Positions 18,222 to 27,843 are shown, counted from the first letter of the stretch. The stretch is DNA of 64,000 bases from Planctomycetaceae bacterium (GCA_900299185.1 OMIV01000287.1:18974-82973); one strand, 5' to 3'. Numbers and translations: made by a program. The notes: generated from the letters alone by a model not told the origin.

Positions 18222-20195
18222 TTGACTACGAAGTGGATGTCATGGAACGAGCTACCGTGGTTGCAGCAGCAAGACGGTTTCGGACCGGCTCTCAAACTCT
18301 GTGATCGCATCGCTCAGAGCGTTGTCACCAGCGGATCAACCGGTGCGTTCATGAATGCGGCTCTGCATGAACTGGCCGCAGAGTTCTCGGTGCAATGGGC
18401 CGGAGTTGTCGAACGGTTTCCACAATGGAACCAACGCGCCGAGTTCGGACGCAAGCCGTTCGCGGCATGGCCGGGCCGACTGTTTGAAGAAGCGTTTGAT
18501 CGCAACGCCGGAGTGGTCGCCGACCTCAACGATACCTCGGGCACGGTGGCCGCGATCGTTCCGCTCGAAGGCACTAGCACCGATCCGCTGCTTTTGATGC
18601 TGGCTGGAAGACGTATTCCAGCAGCCGAACTGCCAAGCATTTTGATGGCCGCGCGGGCTCTCTCGCAGGGCATGCAGTTGGCACAACGAGTCGAGCAGCA
18701 AGGGCGACTCAACGAGCGACTCCGCGAAACATTGCGAGTCGCCTCGCGACTCTCACAAATCTTCGAGACAGTCCCGCTGCTGGAAGCGATTGCTCAAGAA
18801 GCAACTCGCATGCTGGATTGCGATCGAGCCAGCATCTTCATTTGGGACCGACCGAACCAAAAGCTCTTGGCTTGTCCGGCCTTGGGGGTCGAAGGTCGCA
18901 CGCTCTACTTACCGGACAACGCTGGCATCGTGGGCACGGTGGTGCAAACCGGTCAGATGATTCGAGTCGACGACGCCTACAACGACAAACGTTTTGACCA
19001 AAGCGTCGACAAGAAGAGCGGCTATCGCACTCGCAATCTGCTGTGCGTGCCGCTGCTGGATAGCAATGGCAAGCTGATCGGAGCCTTTGAAGGCATCAAC
19101 AAGAATCGTGGCACGTTCGACACTGACGACGATGACATCCTGACGCAGCTAGGCATTCAAGCGGCCGTAGCTCTTCGCAACACACGCGAACGCGAGATGC
19201 TGCTGCGGACTCACCAGCAACTCACCGAGCAACTTCACGGCGGCGTGCGCATCGTCGGCAATAGCCCAGCAATCAAAGCACTGCGGCAGACCATCGAACG
19301 ACTCAGCGGCACCGAATTGCCAGTACTCATCTTGGGTGAAAGCGGCACCGGCAAAGAGGTCGTTGCTCAGTCGTTGCACCTCAGAGGGCCTCGGTCGGGC
19401 AATCCTTTCGTGGCCGTCAACTGCGCGGCACTGACGGAGTCGCTCCTCGAAAGCGAACTCTTCGGACACGAGAAAGGTGCCTTCACCGATGCGAGAGAAA
19501 CTCACAAAGGTAAGTTCGAACTCGCGGATGGCGGCACGATCTTCCTCGATGAGATCGGAGACATGAGCGCCGGAGGCCAAGCCAAGCTCCTCAGAGTGCT
19601 CGAACAGCGCATCATCACTCGGGTGGGCGGGACGCAGCCGATTCATGTCGATGTCAGAATTGTTGCAGCCACAAACATCAACTTGGCCGAAGCTGTGCGC
19701 CAAAAGAAGTTTCGAGAAGACCTCTATTACCGCCTCAGCGTCGTCACTCTCGATCTACCGCCGCTCCGAAATCGTGGCGAAGACATCGTGCCGCTGGCTG
19801 AGTATTTCTTACGACAGTTCTGCCCCAAGGCTCGCCGCGCCGTGCTCGAACTTTCGTCAGAAGCTCAACGACGTCTGACGACTCATGGCTGGCCGGGCAA
19901 TGTCCGCGAGCTTCGCAACTTGATGGAGCGAGTGGCCTTCCTGAGCACCGGCGACAAAGTCGAAGCCGAGGACTTGGCCTTCATTCTCAGTCCCATCCAT
20001 GAAGATGCCGAAGCGCCGTTGGGAGTTGACCTGGGGCTGATGAAGGCCACTTATCGCTTTCAAGAACAATACATTTCGCGAGCCGCCAAGCTTGCGAAGG
20101 GCAACATGAGCGAGGTTGCTCGGATGCTTGGACTGCATCGTTCCAACCTCTATCGCAAGATGAAGCAACTCGGCATGGATGTGCCCGATGAGTAA
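18222..20195 (+). CDS. Sigma-54-dependent-type transcriptional regulator (GAF, AAA+, Fis HTH)
   Basis: 657 residues from a TTG with GGAG 7 bases upstream; TTG at 18141 and ATG at 18237 are alternatives. Order: N-terminal variable region, GAF domain (around 19030-19170 nt, LLCVPLLDSNGKLIGAFEGI), AAA+ domain with Walker A GESGTGKEV, the loop GAFTDA in place of GAFTGA, Walker B TIFLDEIGDMS and a sensor segment LPPLRNRGEDIVPLAEYFL, then a Fis-type HTH (SEVARMLGLHRSNLYRKMKQ). It should activate sigma-54 promoters in response to a small ligand on GAF. glgE follows 119 bases downstream, but a regulatory link is not shown. Confidence 0.9.
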   Translation: MTTKWMSWNELPWLQQQDGFGPALKLCDRIAQSVVTSGSTGAFMNAALHELAAEFSVQWAGVVERFPQWNQRAEFGRKPFAAWPGRLFEEAFDRNAGVVADLNDTSGTVAAIVPLEGTSTDPLLLMLAGRRIPAAELPSILMAARALSQGMQLAQRVEQQGRLNERLRETLRVASRLSQIFETVPLLEAIAQEATRMLDCDRASIFIWDRPNQKLLACPALGVEGRTLYLPDNAGIVGTVVQTGQMIRVDDAYNDKRFDQSVDKKSGYRTRNLLCVPLLDSNGKLIGAFEGINKNRGTFDTDDDDILTQLGIQAAVALRNTREREMLLRTHQQLTEQLHGGVRIVGNSPAIKALRQTIERLSGTELPVLILGESGTGKEVVAQSLHLRGPRSGNPFVAVNCAALTESLLESELFGHEKGAFTDARETHKGKFELADGGTIFLDEIGDMSAGGQAKLLRVLEQRIITRVGGTQPIHVDVRIVAATNINLAEAVRQKKFREDLYYRLSVVTLDLPPLRNRGEDIVPLAEYFLRQFCPKARRAVLELSSEAQRRLTTHGWPGNVRELRNLMERVAFLSTGDKVEAEDLAFILSPIHEDAEAPLGVDLGLMKATYRFQEQYISRAAKLAKGNMSEVARMLGLHRSNLYRKMKQLGMDVPDE

Positions 20196-20314
20196 GCCGT
20201 GACGCAATCGATTCATGGCGTGATCGTAAAACTGAGAGACATCGGACATTCGGATTGCTCGCCGAGTCGTCGCAAAACATTGTCCTCGATGAATTGGTTT
20301 CAGGAGTGAAGTTC

Positions 20315-22267
20315 ATGGACGTGGCTGGTCGGTCAAGAGTTGTGATTGAGCGTGTGACTCCGTCCTTGGATGGCGGACGATTCCCCATCAAGCGAACTGT
20401 CGGAGATAAGGTGCAGGTGCAGGCCGACCTCTTCACCGACGGACATGATGCACCGTTTGCGGTCCTGAAATCGCGGCAAATTGGTGCGAGCAATTGGACG
20501 GAGTCGCCATTCGAATTCTTCGACAACGACCGCTGGCAAGGCGTGTTTGTGTGCTCGCAAGTTGGGACTTACGAGTACCAAATCGAAGCCTGGGTCGATC
20601 ATTTCATCACCTGGCGGCGCGACCTTAAAAAACGCATCGATGCCGGGCAGGACGTTCGCGTTGATCTCGAAATCGGCACTCGACTCATTGAAGCCGCCGC
20701 GTCGCGCGTACCGGGTGCCGAGCAATCAGAACTCAAGATGTGGGTTGGTCGTCTGCGGGCTGAACCATCGAGCGACATCGGCCGAAGTCTCATCAGCGAT
20801 GAGCGACTCGGAGCTCTCATGATTCGCTACGCCGACCGCTCAATGTCATCCCTGGCGGATGTGACTCATCGAGTCACTGTCGATCGCGAACGAGCTCGCT
20901 TCAGCTCTTGGTACGAAGTCTTCCCTCGATCGTGCTCAGCAGTCGCCGGCCAACATGGCACGCTGCGCGATGTCATCGAGTACCTGCCCTACGTCTCGTC
21001 GATGGGCTTCGACGTGCTCTACATGCCGCCCATTCATCCGATCGGGGATAAGTTTCGAAAGGGCAAGAACAACTCGCCAACCGCGCAGCCGGGTGATGTC
21101 GGTAGTCCGTGGGCCATTGGTGGAATCGCAGGCGGACATAAGTCGATCTTGCCGGAACTCGGAACGCTGGATGACTTCGATGCTCTTGTCGCTGCGGCCA
21201 AACAGCACGGCATCGAACTGGCACTCGACATTGCGTTTCAATGCAGCCCAGATCATCCGTATGTGAAGCAACATCCCGAGTGGTTCAAAGCTCGACCGGA
21301 CGGCACGATTCAATACGCCGAGAATCCACCGAAGAAGTACCAGGACATCTATCCGTTCGACTTCGAGTCTCGTGATTGGCAAGGACTGTGGAACGAGCTG
21401 AAGAGCGTGTTCGAGTTCTGGATTCATCGCGGCGTCGCGATCTTCCGCGTCGACAATCCGCATACCAAACCGTTCCCGTTCTGGGAGTGGTGCATCGGTG
21501 AGCTGAAAGCCAAGCACCCCGATGTGCTGTTCCTGGCGGAAGCCTTCACTCGACCGAAGGTGATGTATCGGCTCGCGAAGTTGGGCTTCAGTCAGTCTTA
21601 CACTTACTTCGCGTGGAGGAACTCGAAACACGAGTTAGCCGAGTACCTGGAGACGCTGACCAAGACCGAAGTCCGCGACTTCTTCCGACCTAATTTCTGG
21701 CCGAATACACCGGACATTCTGACGGCAGAACTCCAACACGGAGGGCGGCCGATCTTCATGCAGCGGCTTGTTCTCGCGGCAACGTTGACGGCGAATTACG
21801 GCATCTATGGCCCGGCCTATGAACTGTGTGAGGGCGTACCCGTCAAAGAAGGTAGCGAGGAATATCTCAACTCCGAGAAGTACGAGATTCGACAACGCGA
21901 CCTCAATGACCCCATCAGCATTCGTGAGTTGATCTCGGTCATGAATCACGTGCGTCGGCAAAACGTCGCGCTGCAATCGAACGACAACTTGAAGTTTCAC
22001 CACACAGAAAACGACAAGCTGGTCTGTTACAGCAAGCGGACTGATGACCGTGCCAACATGATTCTGACGGTCGTCAATCTTGATCCGTTCAATACTCAGA
22101 ACGGCTGCGTGAACCTCAACCTCCATGAACTCGGCATCGCTCCAGACGCCGAATTCCGAGTCTGCGACTTACTTACCGGCCAATGCTATACGTGGCGCGG
22201 CAGCCGCAATTGGGTGCAACTCAGCCCGCACTCATTGCCTGCTCACGTATTTCAAGTCCGTCCTTAA
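20315..22267 (+). CDS. glgE: Alpha-1,4-glucan:maltose-1-phosphate maltosyltransferase
   Basis: 650 residues, GH13_3. GlgE extends alpha-1,4-glucans with maltose-1-phosphate. The catalytic nucleophile is Asp380 in IFRVDNPHTKPFPFWEW and the acid/base is Glu409 in LFLAEAFTRPKVMYRL; their spacing of 29 residues equals that of Streptomyces GlgE as I remember it (394 and 423). The N-terminal beta-sandwich domain with DLFTDGHD and the HPIGDKFRKGKNN segment are typical. Start at the ATG with CAGGAG upstream. No treS, pep2 or glgB lies nearby, so the donor synthesis genes must be elsewhere. Confidence 0.93.
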   Translation: MDVAGRSRVVIERVTPSLDGGRFPIKRTVGDKVQVQADLFTDGHDAPFAVLKSRQIGASNWTESPFEFFDNDRWQGVFVCSQVGTYEYQIEAWVDHFITWRRDLKKRIDAGQDVRVDLEIGTRLIEAAASRVPGAEQSELKMWVGRLRAEPSSDIGRSLISDERLGALMIRYADRSMSSLADVTHRVTVDRERARFSSWYEVFPRSCSAVAGQHGTLRDVIEYLPYVSSMGFDVLYMPPIHPIGDKFRKGKNNSPTAQPGDVGSPWAIGGIAGGHKSILPELGTLDDFDALVAAAKQHGIELALDIAFQCSPDHPYVKQHPEWFKARPDGTIQYAENPPKKYQDIYPFDFESRDWQGLWNELKSVFEFWIHRGVAIFRVDNPHTKPFPFWEWCIGELKAKHPDVLFLAEAFTRPKVMYRLAKLGFSQSYTYFAWRNSKHELAEYLETLTKTEVRDFFRPNFWPNTPDILTAELQHGGRPIFMQRLVLAATLTANYGIYGPAYELCEGVPVKEGSEEYLNSEKYEIRQRDLNDPISIRELISVMNHVRRQNVALQSNDNLKFHHTENDKLVCYSKRTDDRANMILTVVNLDPFNTQNGCVNLNLHELGIAPDAEFRVCDLLTGQCYTWRGSRNWVQLSPHSLPAHVFQVRP

Positions 22268-22358
22268 CGCGACAAGCGGCCTGCCAATCAAGCGAGACGA
22301 CACCGCGAACGACAACTGATTCACTCTCCAAGACTTTCTAAACAACGAAGGAACAAAA

Positions 22359-23093
22359 ATGTCTGCACTCTCTGGTAAGACGGCTTTGATTACGGGCGGT
22401 GGTTCGGGAATCGGAGCTGCTATCGCCACCGCGTTCGCTCAAGCAGGTTGCAAGGTCGCGATTTGTGGTCGTCGAGTTGAGCGGCTTGAGCAAGTCGCGA
22501 AAGCCGCTTCGGGCGAGCATCCCATCAGCTATCGAGCTGCGGACGTTGCGGAGCTAGACCAAGTCAACGGACTCGTAACGTGGGCTCGCGAGCAACTTGG
22601 AAAGATCGACATCCTCGTCAACGCAGCCGGCATCAACGTCAAGAAGCGGATGATGCGCGAACTCTCGCCGGAGGATTACAACCGCATGATGCAGATCAAT
22701 GCGAACGGTGTGTTCTATGCCCTGCGCGAAGTTTTGCCCGAGATGCGTCAACGCCGTGATGGACTGGTCATCAACATCTGCTCGATCTCTGGAATCCGAG
22801 CCGGGCAACTAGGCGGCGTGGGCTACAACGCGTCGAAGTTTGCACTCGCAGCCATCGGTCAGACCGTCGGCGACGAAGAGAAAGAAAATTGCATTCGAGT
22901 CACCACGATTCATCCGGGTGAAGTTGATACGCCGATCCTCGAAGACCGACCGAATCCCGTCAGTGCCGAGCATCGAGCACGCATTCTGCGACCAGAGGAC
23001 GTTGCCGCTGCGGCATTGATGGTTGCTTGCCTTCCGCCTCGTGCCCGAGTTCCCGAACTCGTCATCTGCCCGACAATTCAATCCTTCGTTTAA
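22359..23093 (+). CDS. Short-chain dehydrogenase/reductase
   Basis: 244 residues, classical SDR. Cofactor motif TGGGSGIGAAIA near the N-terminus, NAAGINVKKR (NNAG variant NAAG), the catalytic Ser in INICSISGIRA and Tyr-x-x-x-Lys in GYNASKFAL. After the active site the PG motif appears in IHPGEVDTPI. Substrate cannot be told; many relatives are annotated as 3-oxoacyl-ACP reductase-like by default. GAAGGAA precedes the ATG. It ends at a strong hairpin shared with the convergent gene. Confidence 0.88.
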   Translation: MSALSGKTALITGGGSGIGAAIATAFAQAGCKVAICGRRVERLEQVAKAASGEHPISYRAADVAELDQVNGLVTWAREQLGKIDILVNAAGINVKKRMMRELSPEDYNRMMQINANGVFYALREVLPEMRQRRDGLVINICSISGIRAGQLGGVGYNASKFALAAIGQTVGDEEKENCIRVTTIHPGEVDTPILEDRPNPVSAEHRARILRPEDVAAAALMVACLPPRARVPELVICPTIQSFV

Positions 23094-23104
23094 GTCGGCA
23101 TGTC

Positions 23105-23138
23105 CTCTTGGAGCAGAGTTCGTCCCCTGCTCCAAGAG
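23105..23138. terminator. Bidirectional terminator between SDR and SRAP genes
   Basis: Perfect 12-bp stem, ctcttggagcag (23105-23116) with ctgctccaagag (23127-23138), 10-base loop, placed exactly between two convergent stop codons (23093 and 23143). Confidence 0.7.
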
Positions 23139-23142
23139 CGAC

Positions 23143-23835
23143 TCAAAGATCAAACAGAGTCCGGCGCTTGATGACTGCGACGCGCGGATCGACGTCTTGC
23201 CGAGCGTTGTTAATTGACGGACTAACTTCGACGGACTGCATCAGTTCGGGAGCTAACGGCACCAACAAGCTCTGCAAAAAGTCTCCGTCGTCGCATGCTG
23301 AATCGAGCCATAAGTCAACTGCTTCAGGCGGCAAGATGACCGGCATCCGATCGTGAATTGCTCCCACCACGGCATTGGCCTCGGTGGTCAAGACAGAGCA
23401 AGTTTGTAACTCGCTGCCGTCGGGACTCTGCCAGCATTCCCATAAACCGGCCATGCCGAACGGACGCTGATCCTGCCGAGTGATTAAGTAGGGCCGCTTG
23501 TGTTTGGGGTCAGTGCGATCCCACTCGTAAAAGCCAGTCGCAGGCATGATGCAACGACGGCGTTTGAACGCTGCTCGAAACGCAGGCTTGGTGCGAGCCG
23601 TCTCCGATCGGGCATTAATCAGGCTCGCAGCGATCGTCATGTCCTTAGCCCATGATGGCACCAAGCCCCACTTCATGAGTTCAGGAATGGGGCCATCGTC
23701 ACTTTCCAAGATGACCACGACCGGAAGCGTCGGAGCGATGTTGAAAAGTCGCGGCCAAAGCATGGGCTCACGAATCAACGAAAACTCAACAACAAGCTCT
23801 CCCGGTGTTGCGTGCAAGTTGTAGCGACCACACAT
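23143..23835 (-). CDS. SOS response-associated peptidase (SRAP, YedK/HMCES family)
   Basis: 230 residues. The protein forms a covalent crosslink with abasic sites in single-stranded DNA. Catalytic Cys2 (MCGRYNLH, Met removed), Asn in FNIAPTLPV, Glu in PATGFYEWDR and His in GAIHDRMPVIL are all in place; LINARSETARTKPAFRAAFK is the DNA-binding signature. The protein has normal length. No SOS genes are adjacent. Divergent from the hopene cyclase gene across a 312-base gap. Confidence 0.93.
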   Translation of the reverse strand: MCGRYNLHATPGELVVEFSLIREPMLWPRLFNIAPTLPVVVILESDDGPIPELMKWGLVPSWAKDMTIAASLINARSETARTKPAFRAAFKRRRCIMPATGFYEWDRTDPKHKRPYLITRQDQRPFGMAGLWECWQSPDGSELQTCSVLTTEANAVVGAIHDRMPVILPPEAVDLWLDSACDDGDFLQSLLVPLAPELMQSVEVSPSINNARQDVDPRVAVIKRRTLFDL

Positions 23836-24147
23836 CAGAACGATCCCTCAGCCAGATGCATCAACGAGTCTAAGGCTCTCGACAGGAAGCCCAAGTCGGG
23901 ACTCGATCAGTGTAAACGAATGCCGCCGAAGCCCCGATCGAGACACTCCTTTCGCATCGCCGAGACTCCCGTTGTGGCAATTCGATTCACTGACTTAACA
24001 TCGCTGGAAATGAAGAATTGCGGTCCCTTCGTCGGCACATTTTCGTCGCGATGAACCGCTCGGCGAGCTTTGCTCAGCCCCATTGTCACATCGCGCGATC
24101 GCTGCACGAGCAGGGACGCCAAGAGATTCTACGGAAGGTGGCCACTC
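23836..24147. other. 312-base divergent intergenic region
   Basis: Separates the SRAP gene (minus) and squalene-hopene cyclase (plus). The open frames here have no recognisable products. It must contain both promoters, but I see no strong -35/-10 pair. GGAAGGTGG before 24148 is the cyclase ribosome site. Confidence 0.45.
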
Positions 24148-26298
24148 ATGAGTTCTGGTTGGCTGGGAGCCCAACGACGCTTTGATGACTCCTCATTTTC
24201 GCCTGCGCTGGCAGACGCCTTGCCCAGCGAATTAGGTGTCGCGCCGGGGAATCTCGAAGACGCCCCGCTCTACGAAGCCATTGGTCGAACTCGCGATTGG
24301 CTCATCAAGCAACAACACAAAGACGGCTATTGGGTTGGTGAACTCGAAGGAGACACCATCCTTGAATCGGAATACATCCTATTGCTGACCTGGATGGGCC
24401 AAGGAGAGTCCGAAGAAGTACGCCGAGCCGCGAAGTACATCGAACGTCAACAACTCGCAGCAGGTGGCTGGGCGATCTATCCCGGCGGGCCTCTTGAGAT
24501 TAGTGCCTCGGTCAAAGCCTATTGGGCGCTGAAAATTGCGGGACATCGACCAGACGAAGCTCAAATGGTGCGAGCGCGCGAAGCAATTCTCGCTGCTGGC
24601 GGCGCCGAGAAAATGAACTCTTTCACTCGGTTCTATTTCGCATTGCTCGGTCAGATTTCCTACGACCAATGCCCTGCCGTGCCCCCCGAGTTAATGCTTC
24701 TCCCGAAGTGGGCTCCATTCAACATCTACGAGATGTCCGCCTGGTCGCGAACCATTCTGGTTCCGCTGGCAATCATGTGGGCTTATCGCCCCGTGACGAA
24801 GCTGCGCCCCGAATGGAGTGCAGCCGAAATCTTCGTCAATTCCCCCGCCGATTTGCCGATGACAATGCCTCAGGCTGAAACACTCGACGCACTCAAGAAG
24901 AAGCGTTGGATCAACTGGCACGGCGTCTTCAACACCATCGATTTCGGGCTGAAAGTCCTCGAAAAATGCCACATTCGCCCCTTCCGTAAGCGATCAGTAA
25001 AGCTGGCGAAAGAGTGGATGCTTGCGAGGTTTGAAGACAGTGACGGCTTGGGAGCCATCTTTCCGCCAATCATTTGGAGCATCATCGCTCTGCGCTGCAT
25101 GGGCTACGAAGAGAGTTCTCCGGAAGTTCAATCACAACTCTCTGAGCTAAAAGCTCTGATTGTTTCCGACGACGATTCAGACCATTTGCAGCCCTGTAAA
25201 TCGCCCGTCTGGGACACATCCATCGCGACCATTGCACTCCGCGACGCAGGTCTCAAACCCGATCACCCGACGTTGGAACGAGCCGTCGACTGGATGCTTT
25301 CTAAAGAGTGTCGTCGACCGGGAGACTGGGCCGCACGCGGTTCTAAGTGCGAGCCATCTGGTTGGTATTTCGAGTTCAATAACGATTTCTACCCGGACGT
25401 CGATGACACCTGCATGGTGGTCATGGCGTTGGCTCGTTGCTTGCCAACCAAGCTCGACTGGGATGCTGATTTCTTGCTCGATAACTGGAGTCCACACGAG
25501 TCCGACCGTGATGTGACGGCTGTGCTCGCAGCACGAAACGCTCACACGGATGTCGCCGCAGCGACTCAGATCGAGCGAATGCAGCCGATCTTGGGAGCAG
25601 TGCATCGCGGTGCTCGCTGGATCATGGAAATGCAGTCGGCGGATGGCGGTTGGGGAGCGTTCGACAAAGACAACACTCGAGAGCTTTTCACCCAAGTCCC
25701 TTTCGCCGATCACAACGCGATGATCGACCCGAGTTCGGCGGACCTCACCTCTCGAATGCTCGAGATGTTTTCATACCTCAATGTCCCTGCAGATCATCCA
25801 GCATTGAAACGTGCTTTGACCTACATCTGGAGCGAGCAAGATCGCGAGCACTGTTGGTACGGCCGTTGGGGCGTCAATTACTTGTACGGAACCTGGCAAT
25901 GCCTCGTCGGCTTAACGCGAATAGGCATCTCACTCACCGATGCTCGCATTCGCAAAGCGGCAAATTGGCTGAAATCAGTCCAGCAACCAAGCGGTGGTTG
26001 GGGCGAGACTCCTCGCAGCTATGACGATCCCGCGCTGAAAGGAAAAGGCCCGGCAACGGCATCACAAACAGCCTGGGCCTTGATGGGTCTCATCTCAGCA
26101 GGCGAAGGCGATTCAGATTCGGTACGCCGAGGAATCCAATACCTCATTGATTCCCAACATGATGACGGCACCTGGGACGAGCCGTGGTGGACCGGGACAG
26201 GTTTTCCCAAAGTCTTCTACCTGAAGTATCACCTCTACCGCATTTCGTTCCCGCTCATGGCACTCTCGCGATACGCACGACTCAAGAGTCGTATGTAG
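24148..26298 (+). CDS. shc: Squalene-hopene cyclase
   Basis: 716 residues. Cyclises squalene to hopene, the core of bacterial hopanoids, at the membrane. The catalytic DXDD motif is DVDDT at residues 417-421, and several QW repeats are visible (QQHKDGYWVGELEGDT, MQSADGGWGAFDKDN, QQPSGGWGETPRSYDDP, SQHDDGTWDEPWWTGTGFP). Start at ATG with GGAAGG upstream; an in-frame extension back to 24070 lacks similarity. The next gene, ispD, makes isoprenoid precursors, giving a small hopanoid-related pair. Confidence 0.95.
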   Translation: MSSGWLGAQRRFDDSSFSPALADALPSELGVAPGNLEDAPLYEAIGRTRDWLIKQQHKDGYWVGELEGDTILESEYILLLTWMGQGESEEVRRAAKYIERQQLAAGGWAIYPGGPLEISASVKAYWALKIAGHRPDEAQMVRAREAILAAGGAEKMNSFTRFYFALLGQISYDQCPAVPPELMLLPKWAPFNIYEMSAWSRTILVPLAIMWAYRPVTKLRPEWSAAEIFVNSPADLPMTMPQAETLDALKKKRWINWHGVFNTIDFGLKVLEKCHIRPFRKRSVKLAKEWMLARFEDSDGLGAIFPPIIWSIIALRCMGYEESSPEVQSQLSELKALIVSDDDSDHLQPCKSPVWDTSIATIALRDAGLKPDHPTLERAVDWMLSKECRRPGDWAARGSKCEPSGWYFEFNNDFYPDVDDTCMVVMALARCLPTKLDWDADFLLDNWSPHESDRDVTAVLAARNAHTDVAAATQIERMQPILGAVHRGARWIMEMQSADGGWGAFDKDNTRELFTQVPFADHNAMIDPSSADLTSRMLEMFSYLNVPADHPALKRALTYIWSEQDREHCWYGRWGVNYLYGTWQCLVGLTRIGISLTDARIRKAANWLKSVQQPSGGWGETPRSYDDPALKGKGPATASQTAWALMGLISAGEGDSDSVRRGIQYLIDSQHDDGTWDEPWWTGTGFPKVFYLKYHLYRISFPLMALSRYARLKSRM

Positions 26299-26385
26299 CA
26301 TCCGCTTCCCCTCCGCTGCGACTGAAGACGCACGGCAAACAGCCATCAGCCTACTCGGAGTGACTGACGGCTCTCGGAGTACTTC

Positions 26386-27159
26386 ATGCCAACATTCGCG
26401 GTCATCATTGCTGCAGCCGGAAAAAGCAGCCGTTTTGGCGGCTGCCAAGCTCGCGACAAGAAGGTTTTCCAGGAACTCAATGGCCGCGCCGTATGGATCC
26501 GAACCGCTGAAGCTTTCCTCGGGCGAGATGACGTCAAGCAAACGCTCATCGTCCTCTCCCCCGAAGACATGGACTGGTTTAGAGATAAGTACCGTGCCAA
26601 CTTAGCCTTCATGGATGTCGAGCTTGTCGAAGGCGGAGCTGAGCGATGTGACTCAGTCCAAAAGGCACTGGCGCGAGTGCGAAGCGACATCGAGTTCATC
26701 GCGGTTCACGATGCCGCTCGACCACTTATTGCTAAGGACTGGATATCCAATGTGTTCGAGACAGCGGCACAATGCGATGCCGCAATTCTTGCAACGAAGA
26801 TATCAAGCACCGTCAAACGCGCCGAAAACGGCGTCATCCGGGAAACGGTCCCCCGAGATCAACTTTGGGCAGCTCAAACTCCGCAGGTCTTTCGACGCCA
26901 ACTGCTGCTGGATGCATACGCCGCTCGAGGCAAACGACAACCAACCGACGACGCCGAACTTGTGGAGCAATTTGGACGCAACGTTGCGATCGTCGAAGGC
27001 TCGGCACTCAATCTGAAGATCACAACCCGAGAAGACCTTCGGATGGCAGAGGTCCTCCTGGACGTCTTGCCCAAAGAGAAGAACCTCGAAGCCCTGCATC
27101 CATTCGGCACCTCAAAAGGTCCTACCGCGGGCAAGCCGAAATGGCTTTTCGACTCGTAG
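26386..27159 (+). CDS. ispD: 2-C-methyl-D-erythritol 4-phosphate cytidylyltransferase
   Basis: 257 residues. IspD forms CDP-methylerythritol in the non-mevalonate isoprenoid pathway. Motifs: the nucleotidyltransferase start VIIAAAGKSSRFGG, then KKVFQELNGRAV, the EGGAERCDSVQKAL loop, VHDAARPL, RDQLWAAQTPQVF and TDDAELVE. The C-terminus is about 25 residues longer than usual and its last 38 bases overlap the convergent csrA gene. Located 87 bases after the hopene cyclase gene. Confidence 0.93.
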   Translation: MPTFAVIIAAAGKSSRFGGCQARDKKVFQELNGRAVWIRTAEAFLGRDDVKQTLIVLSPEDMDWFRDKYRANLAFMDVELVEGGAERCDSVQKALARVRSDIEFIAVHDAARPLIAKDWISNVFETAAQCDAAILATKISSTVKRAENGVIRETVPRDQLWAAQTPQVFRRQLLLDAYAARGKRQPTDDAELVEQFGRNVAIVEGSALNLKITTREDLRMAEVLLDVLPKEKNLEALHPFGTSKGPTAGKPKWLFDS

Positions 27160-27352
27160 TGGAACAAGCATCTTCTGCACATTCAGGGCGTTCTTCGGCC
27201 ATAGAAATCGCAAGCTCGCCCCGAAGAATTGAGATGTGATTCGGAGCATCGATCCCGAGCCTGACCACGCCGCCCCTCACTTCAATCACCTTCAGAATGA
27301 CTTCATCCCCAATTCGAAGTACTTGATTCTTCTTCCGAGACAAAACCAACAT
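27122..27352 (-). CDS. csrA: Carbon storage regulator CsrA
   Basis: 76 residues. CsrA is a dimeric RNA-binding protein that blocks ribosome binding at GGA motifs. The sequence MLVLSRKKNQVLRIGDEVIL is canonical, followed by VIEVRGGVVRLGIDAPNHIS and LRGELAISM with the conserved Arg. A C-terminal tail of about 20 residues with two Cys (SMAEERPECAEDACSTTSRK) is unusual. AGGGAGGG lies before the ATG (27350-27352); a longer frame to 27475 is unlikely. The last 38 bases of the gene overlap the end of ispD on the other strand. Confidence 0.93.
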   Translation of the reverse strand: MLVLSRKKNQVLRIGDEVILKVIEVRGGVVRLGIDAPNHISILRGELAISMAEERPECAEDACSTTSRKAISACPR

Positions 27353-27843
27353 GATGCTTCCCTCCCTGGATTTCCTGAACGCGAAAGATTGAGCAACCAG
27401 ACTGCATCCCTCGTCGCAATCAAACTCACCCTCTGAGTTGATAGCCGTCTCAATCCATTCGCGTGCAACAGACATACGCAGAACATCAGGAATTCGCTAA
27501 TTTTTCTGTCTTGATCAAAAAAAGATTCAAGTCAGATCAATCCGATCAGACCGTCAACCCACATTACTTACTACTTCATTCGATATGTCCGATCGGATCA
27601 CCAAATCCTCAGTAGCCTAGTAACGAGAAACTTTGACGATTACGCAGATTTTGCTGATAAGTCACCCTCCAAATGGTCGATGAATGAGTTGACGTCCTGT
27701 CGGACAGTCAAAAGTGGAAAAAGGACGAGTTCAACGGCTTCAAACACGATCTTGACACTCAACTCAAAACGACCCTAAAGTCCGACTGGCGTTGATGTTC
27801 GTATGAAACGTGCCTCGGCACCTCTGGTGCGGAGAAACCAGTC
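27353..27843. other. AT-rich divergent region between csrA and HU gene
   Basis: 491 bases without a supported gene and clearly lower GC than the flanks. It holds a perfect palindrome tccgatcgga (27588-27597), a second tccgatc copy at 27541, and the promoter proposed at 27752-27781. It should serve both csrA (minus) and the HU gene (plus). Confidence 0.5.
27752..27781 (+). promoter_or_regulatory. Putative sigma-70 promoter of the HU gene
   Basis: Perfect -35 hexamer TTGACA at 27752-27757 and TAAAGT at 27776-27781 (four of six -10 matches) with an 18-base spacer, 62 bases before the start codon. Confidence 0.4.

Noticed and set aside
20936..21631. 231-codon minus-strand frame inside glgE
   Set aside because: It lies opposite the catalytic domain of GlgE, whose active-site residues are intact; the reverse product is rich in Arg and unlike any protein.
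27588..27597. Palindrome tccgatcgga considered as a plasmid or phage attachment site
   Set aside because: It is only 10 bases long and there is no integrase or direct repeat around it; it is at best an operator.
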